Assembly: GCA_014281115.1 (NCBI GenBank)
Contig: JACONQ010000007.1
Span: 3,216,062-3,280,061, forward strand
Length of the DNA: 64,000 nucleotides
Reading direction: 5' to 3'
Origin: Laburnicola sp. R22_1
Lineage: Eukaryota; Ascomycota; Dothideomycetes; Pleosporales; Didymosphaeriaceae
Position numbers and translations under genes: made by a program. The notes under the pieces were generated by a model. That model did no database searches, had not been told where the DNA came from, and saw only the letters and a program-made list of their open reading frames with translations. Positions 34,169 through 43,845 of the stretch are shown here, in pieces. Every line of letters begins with the position of its first letter. Positions within the stretch are counted from its first letter, which is position 1.

Positions 34169-34458
34169 CATTTGAATGTAGCACCACAGTGCTTGACCTT
34201 ATGGAGAGGGTGCCAGCAATATAGCTACAGTAACGCATTATTATTACGCAACGGAAATCAGCTTTTTCCATCTACCATAGGTAGGCGTGACGACTAACAT
34301 GTTGCTGGTGAGTTGCCGGTATACGTGAGGGCCGATTTTTTTATTTTTTTCGATGTCTAACTACAAAGCTGGAACACTCCCAAGGCCACCCTTGCCTCAC
34401 CTTTCACGCACTCGCTCCGCCTCCGCACGCACGCACGCTCACCACCTCTCCCCATCCC

Positions 34459-35197
34459 CTAGCACTGCTGCGACTGCGCCGCCATCAAATTCTTCTGATT
34501 CTGGTTCGTCCCATCCATGACCTCCTGCACCAGCTTCGCAAACGTGTCCGCATCCGCCGGCGTCCCGTTCAAGCTCTGCACCTGGCTCACCTCGAGGAGC
34601 TGCGCCATGGAGACCGTGGCGAGTCCGTCCTGCGCGGGGCTGTTGAGCTGCGCGGCGAGCCTCTGGTTCGTCGCGCGGATGGAGATGCCCTGGTCTTGGA
34701 TGTCAAGCACAGATTGCTGCTGCGCAGCGAAGCTGGCGGCGTCGGTGGCTTGGAGGGTTTGGATGCTGAGGGGGGGTTAGGTTGGTTCGAGAAGGGGAGA
34801 GAGGGGGGAAGTACCCGTTGAGCTCCTGCGACTGGATGTCGAGGTTGGCTTGGATGCCTTGGGTGAGTTGGGCTTGGAGTTGGGCGCATTGGGAGTTTGC
34901 GCTGGCGGTGCCGTTCTTGCCATTATTGGCGTTGTTGCCGTTGTTGCCATTGTTGCCATTGTTGCCATTGTTGCCATTGTTGCCATTGTTGCCATTGTTG
35001 CCATTGTTGCCATTGTTGCCATTGTTGCCATTGTTGCCATTGTTGCTGTTGTTGCCATTGTTGCCATTGTTGCCATTGTTGCCGTTGTTCATGCAGGTCA
35101 ACCCGTTTGCACCGTTTGCACCATTTCCACCGTTCTGCTGAGGAGCCGGAGCCGCAAGGGCGATGGCAACGAGGGAGAGGAGCAAAGTGACCTTCAT
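34459..35197 (-). CDS. Secreted Asn/Gly-repeat protein, two exons, apparently intact
   Basis: Exon 1 is 34815-35197 and exon 2 is 34459-34765. The 49 bp intron (34766-34814) starts GTACTT and ends CAG, and splicing keeps the frame (GG plus C completes a Gly codon). The product is 229 residues. The start at 35197 is chosen over an upstream in-frame ATG (35284) because it gives a clean signal peptide, MKVTLLLSLVAIALAAPAPQ. Then follow a short Gly/Asn-Ala stretch, one Cys, a long run of Asn-Asn-Gly triplets (about residues 38-92) and a Gln/Ala-rich, probably helical C-terminal half with one Cys early in it and a terminal Cys. No catalytic motif. The family is not recognised; a cell-wall, matrix or effector-like role is only a guess. 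Reading frame and splice sites look undamaged. Confidence 0.72.
34923..35090 (-). repeat. 9 bp coding minisatellite (Asn-Asn-Gly)
   Basis: About 18 copies of a 9 bp unit read on the reverse strand as AACAATGGC with minor variants. Because the unit is a multiple of three, changes in copy number keep the reading frame of the secreted protein. Confidence 0.92.
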
Positions 35198-35700
35198 ATT
35201 GGACCGTTGAAGATACTTATCTTGTACTTCTGTGCGAGAGCGAAGAAGGTATCGTACGATCAAGACAACAAACTCCCAAATCAAGTAACAAAAATATATG
35301 TAAACGCCCAGCGCAGCTGTGCTAATATTACAAAAAAATTGAAAAAAAGAGACAGGATGATCTGCTGACGTTGACGAGCGACTTAAAGTCCATCCTTATA
35401 CCCTCTTGCGCTTTACTTGCCATCTTGTCCGGCGCTCTACTTGCCATTTTGCTCGGAGCCCGTACAGGAAGCCACGATTGGTTAAAAGACACCGAAGTTG
35501 TGCCCACGGCATTGCATTCAGCAGGAGCCGAAGACGTTTGTTGGTCGTTGTCGATAGGTCGCTCCCAAGTCGGAAGATAATAAGTTCAGGGTGATTAGAC
35601 CCTCAAACGCGATGCGTTTTGGGGATACAGCAACAAAACCTTGCTGCATTAGTGGAAACGCACGGTATACAATGTCCCGACGCACCCGGTGGTGCGCGTC
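35198..35700. other. Upstream region of the secreted protein gene
   Basis: Balanced composition. A TATA-like ACATATATTTTT (reverse strand, near 35290-35300) lies about 100 bp upstream of the ATG and may be its promoter. A short forward ORF (35371-35580) with a hydrophobic duplicated stretch (CALLAILSGALLAILLGA) is open but unrecognised and probably not a gene. Confidence 0.3.
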
Positions 35701-35702
35701 TA

Positions 35703-37486
35703 AGCCGGCTGACGTGGAACCTGCGCACCCCTAGAACCTGCGCACCCCACCAAAACGCGCACCGCGAACAAAAAGACGCGTATTTTATCAACGCCTATTA
35801 TAGTTGCCACTCTATACACATAGATTGAAAAGTAGTATCAGCTGCTGCCCTCGCTGTAGTTGCGACACGTCTCTGAGCTCTAGGCCTAGAGTTCTGAGCC
35901 TCTGTAGCAGCAGCTTGATCAATCGCACGCTTGATACTCTCGACGTCGGCAAATCTCTGATTGTAATCAATAGTAACCCGTTTACGCTTCCTCTGAGAGC
36001 TAGTAGCCTCTAGTTGATACTGTAGCCGAGAGATCTCTGATTCCTGCCTTGCTACTCGACTATTACCAATAGCTATTGCCTTACTCGCTTTCTGGAGCAG
36101 TCGGCGCGTAGATCTTGATAGGTTTTCTGATCTCTCAATAGCTCTCTGAGCCGCGTACACGTCTTGGGGTTTCTGAGGGTGCGATAGAGTATATTAATTG
36201 CGCCGAGATCCTGAAGTAGGCGTGGCGGCGTTGCTGGTCTGCCAATAACCTGTGAGGATTGAATTACCTGGTTAGGATTGTAGGGAATAAGGCCAGCAGC
36301 GCGCCAGCCAGCCCGAATTACTCTCTCTGAGAGGCCTTCCTCTCTGGCTAGGTGGTAGTAGCAAATAAATCGCTCTTTCTTGATAGGTGCGGCGTCGTCG
36401 AGGCTCGCCAGGTCGCGGATGAGATTTCTATAGTTTGACTTGATTACTGAGAACCCTGATAGATCTAGTGGCTGTAGGTGTGTTGAATGAGGTGGTAGAA
36501 ATAGAAGCTCTACTCGAGCCTGCTTACAAGCCCAGAGGAACTCAATATCCACATGGCTACTATGCGCGTCGCAGAGGAGTAATCGGTATTGGCCACCCTC
36601 GGGCGCTGTTTCTGGTATAAACAGCCGGCGCAGCCACTCAAGGCCTATCTCCTTTGAGGTCCATCCATTCTCTGAGGTTGTATGGAGCCAATTTGGTATA
36701 GATGCCGGAAACCAGGTTGTCTGTAGGCTCTGGCCCTTGAATATAGCGGCGCAGGGCAGCTTCTGCCCTAGAGCTGATACAGCCTCAATTATTGAGACCC
36801 ACTCGCGATTCTCTGGCGACTTGATGTAAGCCTTCTTTTTCTGGCTACTTGCGAGCACCCTAGAGTTGGTACCTACACCAAGGGCAATACCAGTCTCATC
36901 AATATTCCAGATATTCTCTGCCTGTATGCCCAGCCTGATTCTGACGCGCTCAAAGAGCTCAAGAAACGCGCGGATCTGTTCTGGAGTAGCTGCCTCAGCG
37001 CGACTAGTATCTAGCTTTCTTCCAATAACAGAGGCAACGCGAGGGTTGCGCCGTATGAAGGTTTGTATCCACCGCTTGCCTAGAGGCTCGACGTCGCCGT
37101 TCATACGGAGAATTCGGATCGCCATTTCTCGCGCGCGCGCGTGTGAGGGAGGGTAGCCATTTGCGTCCTGCTCAAGGATCCACTCTACTAGGAAGTTCTC
37201 CTGATCCGGCGTCAATCGCTGTTGGTTGGCGTGGCTGGCGTGCTTGTTCGTTATGCCACCTAGTCGAGCGCGTAGGGTGGATGGAGGAATACCGTAGGCC
37301 TTTGCAGCAGCTCGTTGGCTTGTAAAAACACCGGCATTGAATTGCGCGATAGCTAATTGTATACTCTGCTCGCGGGCATCCATATTGAATAAGAAGTGTT
37401 GATAAAATACGCGTATTTCGTACGGGTACGCGTTTTGGGGGGGGTGCGCAGGTTCTGGGGGTGCGCAGGTTCCCCGTCAGCCGGCT
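35703..37486 (-). mobile_element. Pogo-like DNA transposon P2 (1,784 bp), well preserved
   Basis: The long terminal inverted repeats begin AGCCGGCTGACG and contain two direct copies of AACCTGCGCACCCC. TA duplications lie at 35701-02 and 37487-88. Composition is normal with little sign of RIP, which suggests a low-copy or recent element. Coding is on the reverse strand. Confidence 0.9.
35798..37383 (-). pseudogene. Pogo-family transposase with one frameshift near the C-terminus
   Basis: The main frame (36073-37383, 436 codons) starts MDAREQSIQLAIAQFNAGVF and carries a Psq-type helix-turn-helix (SQRAAAKAYGIPPSTLRARL), a CENP-B-like domain (NFLVEWILEQDANGYPPSHA ... GKRWIQTFIRRNP) and a DDE domain: NIDETGIALG, LLLCDAHSSHVD and HSTHLQPLDLSGFS hold the three Asp. 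Near 36165 the reading switches to an overlapping frame (to 35798) that continues with a basic, helical tail rich in Arg/Ala. One missing base around AAGACGTGTACG would explain this; an intron is less likely. The catalytic part is intact. Could be a functional, slightly shortened transposase. Confidence 0.8.
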
Positions 37487-37488
37487 TA

Positions 37489-37698
37489 CGTGAATGGTTT
37501 GAAATAATTTGGAGGGTAGGACGTGAAAGCTTCTTTCTGATAAGCTTGTTCCAAGGAGCCTTACCGTAGCGGTTGGGGTTCTCGAGGTCGTAATTAATTG
37601 GGCTAGATCATGGGTACTTTCAAGGTTTCAGATGTGAATTCGGCGAACGTAAGTATTGTGGAGACCTGGAGTTGTGGAGTCCTCGGGTTAGTTGAAGT
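37489..37698. other. Unique-composition spacer
   Basis: No ORF of note. Lies between the pogo element and the 163 bp MITE. Confidence 0.4.
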
Positions 37699-37700
37699 AC

Positions 37701-37863
37701 CGTAGAATCTTACATACACTGGGTGCACTGTTAGTCTTAACACCTCTCTCTTATTCGCTAAAGGGCTCTTTAAACCTAGTTTTACCTAGGTTTTATTAAT
37801 TTAGCGAATGATAAAGAAGAGCTAAGACTGACGGTGCACCTGGTCGTGTGCAAGATTCTACGG
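37701..37863. mobile_element. 163 bp MITE with terminal inverted repeats
   Basis: It starts CCGTAGAATCTT and ends AAGATTCTACGG, with TA on each side (37699-700 and 37864-65). The arms remain partly complementary for about 65 bp (TTATTCGCTAAA against TTTAGCGAATGATAA), so the element folds into a hairpin. Size and TA duplication fit a Tc1/pogo-type MITE. Confidence 0.8.
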
Positions 37864-38182
37864 TACTAATTTATGACTGTGTTGTGTAAAGGCAGAAGGT
37901 TCGGAAGCCCGCGGATGCTGTGTTCGGAGGCACAATTAGCCAGTCGGGCCTTTATTGCACCAACATGATACGCCTCTAAACGCTCAAAACCACAGTAAAG
38001 CATACTAGGGCCTAACAGCAAGATTTTCGGTAAAATGCCCGGCCGAAGGCCCGAGTACATGCGAACCACATGTGCAGTCATACATAGCCAATAACCTTTG
38101 GAGGATACTTGTCCGCATCTAAAGCAAGCTAAAGCGCTCGGTCCGCAAGGTCGCCGGGTCTGCGAACGCCTACCCATCATTA

Positions 38183-38500
38183 TCATCTGGAACGTATAAT
38201 TCCCCAGATCGACAGAACAAGTCTCCAGTATGATCGAAAATGTCCCCAGATCGACCGAATATTTCGCCAAACGGACCGAATAATTCCCCAGACTGACCAA
38301 CCCCCCAACTCAACACCCTCAAACTTTTCTGTTATTTTCTTCACCGACTTGAATAGATCGTGCGACATACAGCAACCAAGAAACACAACGATGATCACAG
38401 CAATAGAAGGGCGCACCAGAACAATAAGCAAACACACCCTCTTCACTGACCACATAGCGCAGAGAACAAGAAGGCAAGCAGAATCCTGCTGCACGTGCAT
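38183..38500 (-). CDS. Unrecognised ORF with tryptophan heptad repeats
   Basis: 105 codons. The N-terminal part is hydrophobic (CLLIVLVRPSIAVIIVVFLG), fitting a membrane segment or signal anchor. The C-terminus is five consecutive seven-residue units, each beginning with Trp (WGIIRSV, WRNIRSI, WGHFRSY, WRLVLSI, WGIIRSR). The DNA beneath is a 21 bp imperfect minisatellite, and an overlapping reverse frame (37866-38300) shows the same periodicity, so either frame may be fortuitous. No family recognised. A stretch similar to VRPSIAVIIVVFLG...LFKS occurs in an ORF on the other strand at about 38,704-38,775. Confidence 0.3.
   Translation of the reverse strand: MHVQQDSACLLVLCAMWSVKRVCLLIVLVRPSIAVIIVVFLGCCMSHDLFKSVKKITEKFEGVELGGWSVWGIIRSVWRNIRSIWGHFRSYWRLVLSIWGIIRSR
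38189..38293. repeat. 21 bp imperfect minisatellite, five units
   Basis: Units related to TTCCCCAGATCGACAGAAC (plus strand) recur every 21 bp. They encode seven-residue periodic peptides in more than one frame. Confidence 0.75.
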
Positions 38501-39034
38501 TCTGTGATTTATACCTTAGGTAAGATCCGTGTAAGCTTTGGGAAAAGCACAGCCCTAATGCCAGGATGCGGGCGACGTGATGAGTATACAAGAGCTTGGC
38601 CTACGTCCCATCATGTCATGAAGCACCCCGCATCTATCGTGCTCTCAGTGAACGGTAATATGGTTTTCAAAAGGCGCTGGCAGACGTTGAATAGTAGGGC
38701 GATTGTGACAGTGTGCCCTTCTACTGCTGTGATTATCGCGTTTTTGTTGCATAATCTGTTCAAGTCGATGATATATAACGATGGAAGAAAAGGGGTAATC
38801 AGTGTGGCGGTGACCTCGGCGCATGATTACGTTTTTTCCCACTCGCGTACAATGCAGGAGCATTATTTCTATCCTCGCAGGTGTGAATTGCTTACATCTC
38901 TCAACAAACATAAAATAGCAATTTCTCTCCGTTCTTCAACCGTGCGATTCGTGGTCTATGATCCACCTTCCCCGATGGAAGGAGTCGACCTATGGCCTAT
39001 GCATTGGTTGAACCGTAACATGCCATGGTCCTAG
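38495..39034 (+). CDS. Unrecognised ORF of 179 codons
   Basis: Open from MHSVIYTLGKIRVSFGK to NMPWS. It contains a hydrophobic stretch (STAVIIAFLLHNLFKSM) similar to the reverse-strand ORF at 38183-38500, so the two derive from an inverted duplication or a shared repeat. No signal peptide or domain recognised. Coding potential is uncertain. Confidence 0.25.
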   Translation: MHSVIYTLGKIRVSFGKSTALMPGCGRRDEYTRAWPTSHHVMKHPASIVLSVNGNMVFKRRWQTLNSRAIVTVCPSTAVIIAFLLHNLFKSMIYNDGRKGVISVAVTSAHDYVFSHSRTMQEHYFYPRRCELLTSLNKHKIAISLRSSTVRFVVYDPPSPMEGVDLWPMHWLNRNMPWS

Positions 39035-39711
39035 CGATCAAGTACATGTCCGCACTGGTGGCGTACATACCTTAGGTATAATTGCAGAGCCTTTGCCAAA
39101 ACCAACGACGATATATCTCGGCACAAGAATGACTGAGACAGCATACAATCACCATCAAATCACACAGAATCGAAAGCTCAAATTTGACAAGACCAGTCTA
39201 AAATTTTATTCTAGCTACCTAATGCCTCCAAGAGAAGGACGCAACATCCCCGCCAGTCCAACAGCGGAGACATATTAGAAAGAGGCGCTCTACCCCAAGC
39301 ATGCACCACAACCCCTCACATCTAACCCTTCACACTCTCTAACGCTCAGTTGCACCTGTACAAGCTTATCTTGTCGTTAAGGTTGGGCGAGACGTTGTTG
39401 AAGTCGGAGATACCGGGGTTGCGGAAAGTGACAGACTGGCCCAAGCAGCCAGTGTTCCTACGAGTTTGTCACGGTTAGCGGACAAGGAACCTAAGCCTCA
39501 TCGTCACTTGCACATCGGATGGGAACTTACTCCCACACAGTGCAGGTAAAGCCAGCGTCTAGGCCCGCGGAGCTGATGCTATCCGCGAAGCCGTTTCCAA
39601 TGTTGACTGTCCTGATTCAGCGGATGCTCTCCTTTAGACTCGACGTTGTGTTCTTACTGCAGGCGCCAGTGTTGAACTGCAGATTCTGGCAGTTTCCACG
39701 GTACTGGGCGT

Positions 39712-42700
39712 CAGTGCTTGCAACAGTCCGTATTACGGACGGTTTGAGCCCACTACGGTTACGTTACGGTTGCTAGCCATTACTGTACGGACGTTACGGC
39801 GGAGAGGTCTATACAGTATCAGTAGTAAGCCGTAATGATTAATTTGAGCCTTCTATGGTGAAATTACAGCCAGAAATAATATACAATTGTCCTAATTAGA
39901 AAGGAGGTATAAGTTGCGCGTTGTCTAGAGCTCTATTATTGTTGTTGACTGCTAGAGGTGCGTTCTCCTTGCGATTTATATAAGAAGTTAAGTCCTTAAG
40001 GTAACTTAAGACAATGTCTCTTGTCAGCCAGTTCTTTTAGAGTTGATAAGCTTTAATTGTGGCTAGGGATAGTAAATTCTAATTATAGGTAACTGTGCGT
40101 TTGGCGGACAAGAAGCACCGCTCGCAGTCGCAAGATATTGCTAGCATAGAGAGGTAATCTATCGCTACTTTGTAGAGTATTAAGAACCTTGTTTAACTAA
40201 CTTCTATCCACTAATAGTGCGGATTATCTAGTAATTCTAATAGACGTTAGTCTTAGCTAGCGAGGTGCAGGTCTTTAAGTATACTCTTATTATAATCCTC
40301 TAGCTAGGAACTCTATTTCTGCCGCTTGCACTGCTTTGTGCTCATAAGAAGCATAGGGTTCACCTATATTATATATTGTTGGCGAGCGCTTAATTTATAC
40401 GCTTATAGGACTTTACGCATAGCGTCTATATTATCTAGTAAGCTATTATTGTCCTCTATTAATTATTCTGCTACTAAATAGGTGGTAAAGGTAACCTTAA
40501 GCGACTTCTTTACCTTCTAAATCTACTATGGGTGATAAGACTAGTGCGTCTAGAACTAACGTAGGCGCAGGCGTAAATATAGAGCTATTGCAACATAGTA
40601 TAGTAATGGCTTAGGATTAATTACTAGCTATATAAAATATGTAATTAGCTTCTCTATAGCAAAGGCGATACTATTTTACAGGTATTGCGACTATCTATAG
40701 TACTTATATAGAGGCATATTATTAGTAAAAACTTTGTAAATTTCTTAGAGGTTAAACACTATCTGCTAGAGACTACCAAATCTAGAGCTGCTAGCGTTAC
40801 CTTTAAGTAACTTATAGTTCTTATAAATTCATTATAAGATATTGCAAATAATAGAGACTTTGTTCTAGTTATTATCTAATAGTCTATTAATGTGTAGATT
40901 ATAATTGCTATTAGCTAGGGTGTTATTATCGCGTAGGTGTTTAGTGTAGAGTCAAATTGCCTTTTGTAACTCTAGGCAGTGTAGTAATATAGTATAGGTG
41001 CTGTGCCACTAAATCCTACCATCCTTTATTAAATTAAGTGTGGAGAAATTATAAAGCTTATTATTATTAAAAGCTTGCTATTATAAACTTATAAAAAGAT
41101 ATTAATATTTATAGAATACGTAGACTAAGTTAACAAAGTTATATAGCTTACTAATAACGCCTTTCTTCTAAAATATAAGATATTATTCTGTGGGCGACAC
41201 GCGCGATAATTTAAGTTTAAATTTGCTTAGACCTTGGCTATATATAAGAGACTTTGTAATAAGGGTTATTACATATTTAGCGCACTAAATTTAGTATTAT
41301 AGTCTAATATAGAGCTCTTCCTTAGTAAGGTTATTAATACTAGTAAGGAATGTCTTATTATTATTCGGGGCATTATTAGCAATAAAATAGTAGATATTTT
41401 AAGTAAAGTTATACTCCTAAGCAACTTAATAGATAATAGACGCTTACGTAGCGCCTATATAGTTATAGAAAAGAGCGCAAAAAGTAATAAGTACGTCGCG
41501 TTAATAGTAAAGAGAATCTAGAGAAGGTGTAGGTTAGTGGTATAAATTTCTTAGTGCCACTAACTCTAGTAAATCTAGCTAGACTAACTATTAATCTAAG
41601 TCTTAGCGTAACTTACTAACAAAGTGCGCAATAACTCTAAGAAAGTCCACATTATTTAGCGATGTCTAGATATCGCAACTTATACTTATTTTGCTCCGCG
41701 CTGCGCGTAAAAGTAATCTTACTACCTTTTTTCTCTCCTCTAGCGCTTTTTTCACATACCTAGAAAGTGTATTACCGCTATTTAGTAGCCCGCGCAGCAG
41801 GTTAATTCAATTCCACATTAATAAGCCTCTGCTACCCGCTAAAGTCGCCATCACAAAGCTTAAATTATAAAGCATTACCTAGTTAACGTACAACTTAAGA
41901 AGCTCTACTTCTTACTATAGCAAATAAAAAATAGTTAAATTGGCGCCTGCAACAAATCTAATAATATACTAGCAGCCAGCGGCATAAGATCTTTATTAGG
42001 GTTAATATTATGTACCTTCTACAGGTACCCCATAATATAAGCTGTGCTAGAGTTAATATCCTAGAGGCACGCAGCTATTCTACTTATATGGCATTTCTCA
42101 CACAAAAAGAATACTTTCTTACTAACACTATTATCCTATAGGTAAATAATATCTACTCTATATCGCTATATTAATGCTAGTTTTTAGCCACTTAGCAACT
42201 TTAACTTATGCTGCACGCAGTAACCAAGCCGTGCACCCACAAGCTTTGTTCTGCTATACTAGAGGTTGTTCCAATTAATATTTAACTCCCTACTAGAATT
42301 GCGGCCAACTAGATAATTATAGGAAGCTTATATAGCTAGTAATAATAAGCGTAAGAAGCTAGCCAATACTAGAGCGCTGCAAGCGGCAGAGATATAATAG
42401 GGTGTCGGCGTTAATAGCTGCAACATCTCTATTAACTAGGACGCGCGCGTACTTTGTGAGTTAACCCACAAGCTCATTATAATAGCGATAGTGACTAAGG
42501 TAAAGAAGCTAATTTTTATATAAGAAATAGGGCAAAAAGATAGTTAGGAGTTAAAGCTCCGCATTCGCACAATGTGGGTACATCCTACGCCCAAAGCAGT
42601 CTATATCTGCCACATCCAACGCCCAGACGCCCCCAAACGCTTAACTCACGCCTCCTTCCCAATTAGGAACCGTACAGCCGTAATACGGCTTAATAATTAG

Positions 42701-42806
42701 TACGGTACGGTTGCAATTACTGTGGGAGACCACTACCGTACGGACCGCCGAAAACCGCCTTCGAACAATACCGTACGAACCGTAATACGGACTGTTGCAA
42801 GCGCTG
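39712..42806 (-). mobile_element. hAT-superfamily DNA transposon (3,095 bp)
   Basis: 27 bp terminal inverted repeats start CAGTGCTTGCAACAG (left) and, in reverse, CAGCGCTTGCAACAG (right). They are flanked by a perfect 8 bp duplication CTGGGCGT (39704-39711 and 42807-42814), diagnostic of hAT. Subterminal zones are rich in CCGTA/TACGG motifs in both orientations, the usual transposase-binding arrangement. Confidence 0.92.
39880..42500 (-). pseudogene. hAT transposase pseudogene
   Basis: Reverse-strand translation near 41560-41700 gives a segment reading ISCDIWTSLNNVDFLRVIAHFVS, the conserved start of the hAT catalytic region in fungi (Cys-Asp-Ile-Trp-Thr-Ser). Upstream a Cys-containing segment (FFLCEKCHISRIAACL) fits a degenerate BED-type finger. 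The rest, including the C-terminal dimerisation region expected near 39900-40300, is full of RIP-type stops. Inactive copy. Confidence 0.72.
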
Positions 42807-43006
42807 CTGGGCGTCGGCGCAGACGAAGAGGTTGCCCGTAGCGCGCCTGGATCATAGGGTCAGTGCCTTATTTAGAAAGATGAACATGGGCGCGATAATT
42901 GAATTGCATACTTCTCCACCTCCTGTTACGCAACGGCAGTGGGAGCGGGAGCACCGATGACGGTAGAGGACAGGCTAAGAGCCACAGCAAGGATGGCGAA
43001 CTGCAT

Positions 43007-43594
43007 TTTGAATGGAGTAAAGGAGCTGGTGGCTGCTAAAGATGCTGCTGTGCTGTCTGGCTTCAGACCGGAGAACTGGCTGCTGGTAAGGAAACGACGG
43101 GCGGATTGCAACATACGTTTATACTCGAGTTGAGACTATACGCTATAACTTAGTATCCCTAAGTGAGAAGACGTGATGTGCGGTGCAGTGCTCGCTGCGT
43201 CCTGTCTCCGAATGCATTGGTGCTAGCTGACGCCAGCGAGAAACGTCTCCGAATGCATTGGTACTAGTTGATGCCAGCGAAAAATATCTCAGAGACCTCG
43301 CTTTTGAGAGTAGGAATATTGGTGTTACTGGGGATTCTATGGAATCATTCGACAGCTAAGCTCAGCTCTGCCTAGAACTCGCCGACACTGGAATGAAATA
43401 GGGGTGTTGTTCTTCGTAGACTGGAGCTACGGGAAATGCGGAGGAGCGTCATCTTACATATTAGAGTTACGCCGGCAGCGTACAAAAGCTCTTTACTAAT
43501 CTACCTTATTGCGTACCAGGGGTGCTCAGGCGAATGTTCGGAAGGCGGTGAAGACGACTGCGGGTGGTTTGCACCATCATGCTGTCTCAAATAT
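43007..43594. promoter_or_regulatory. Upstream region of the broken secreted-protein gene
   Basis: Balanced composition and no ORF that I can support. It contains a 41 bp tandem duplication (43204-43244 and 43245-43285) beginning GTCTCCGAATGCATTGGT, about 200 bp upstream of the start codon. A copia element has inserted at its far end. Confidence 0.4.
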
Positions 43595-43746
43595 TGTAAG
43601 GGATAAGTAGGGTAGCAATTAGGAATGAGAGACTGAGTTGATTGTAACAAGCTGAACAGAGAAACTGCTTAAGTAGCAGAATCGTGATCAGCAACTAGTC
43701 TACATCAGGTTGGTGGTATCATGTGATATCGTACTCCACACTAACA
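43595..43746 (-). repeat. 3' LTR of copia element C2
   Basis: 152 bp; pairs with 48707-48858. Unusually short for a copia LTR. Confidence 0.9.
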
Positions 43747-43845
43747 CACCTCCCACAGCACAAAGGTAGCGGAGTGCTGTAAAGTATAACAAAGCAAAAT
43801 GAGTGAACAGAGGGCTTCCAGGGCACCTCCCTAGGAAGAACTCTA

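Larger units (their letters stand above)
33572..34458. other. Ordinary-composition region with unrecognised ORFs and an 83 bp tandem repeat
   Basis: Base composition is balanced and not RIP-like. Reverse-strand ORFs (33431-33823 and 33820-34008) overlap by a few bases in different frames and could be a broken or spliced gene; the second begins MDCLAGYGDVILPTDVYN. I do not recognise them. A 55 bp perfect direct repeat lies at 34031-34085 and 34114-34168. Confidence 0.35.
39346..43006 (-). pseudogene. Small secreted six-cysteine protein gene broken by a hAT insertion
   Basis: Exon 1 42930-43006; intron 42847-42929 (GTAACA...CAG, with an ACTGAC branch-like site); exon 2 42807-42846, then after the transposon 39531-39703; intron 39458-39530 (GTAAGT...TAG); exon 3 39346-39457. 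Without the insertion and one copy of its 8 bp target duplication the coding length is 402 nt, 133 residues plus stop, in one consistent frame. It begins with a signal peptide, MQFAILAVALSLSSTVIGAP. The mature part has six cysteines (in FVCADA, GNCQN, GACSK, FTCTV, TGCLG and at YRCN, next to the stop). Besides the insertion there is one in-frame TGA in exon 2 where CGA would be the RIP precursor. Small, secreted and Cys-rich is the general profile of fungal effector-like proteins; the function is unknown. Confidence 0.78.

Noticed and set aside
34777..35368. Long ORFs on both strands over the Asn-Asn-Gly tract (Leu-Pro, Ala-Ile-Val, Cys-His and Met-Ala-Thr repeats)
   Set aside because: They are frame shadows of the 9 bp repeat. 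Only the reverse frame with a signal peptide and intron makes a sensible gene.
39717..39727. CTTGCAAC next to the hAT end taken as target duplication
   Set aside because: It occurs inverted at the other end, so it belongs to the inverted repeat. The direct repeat CTGGGCGT just outside is the real 8 bp duplication.
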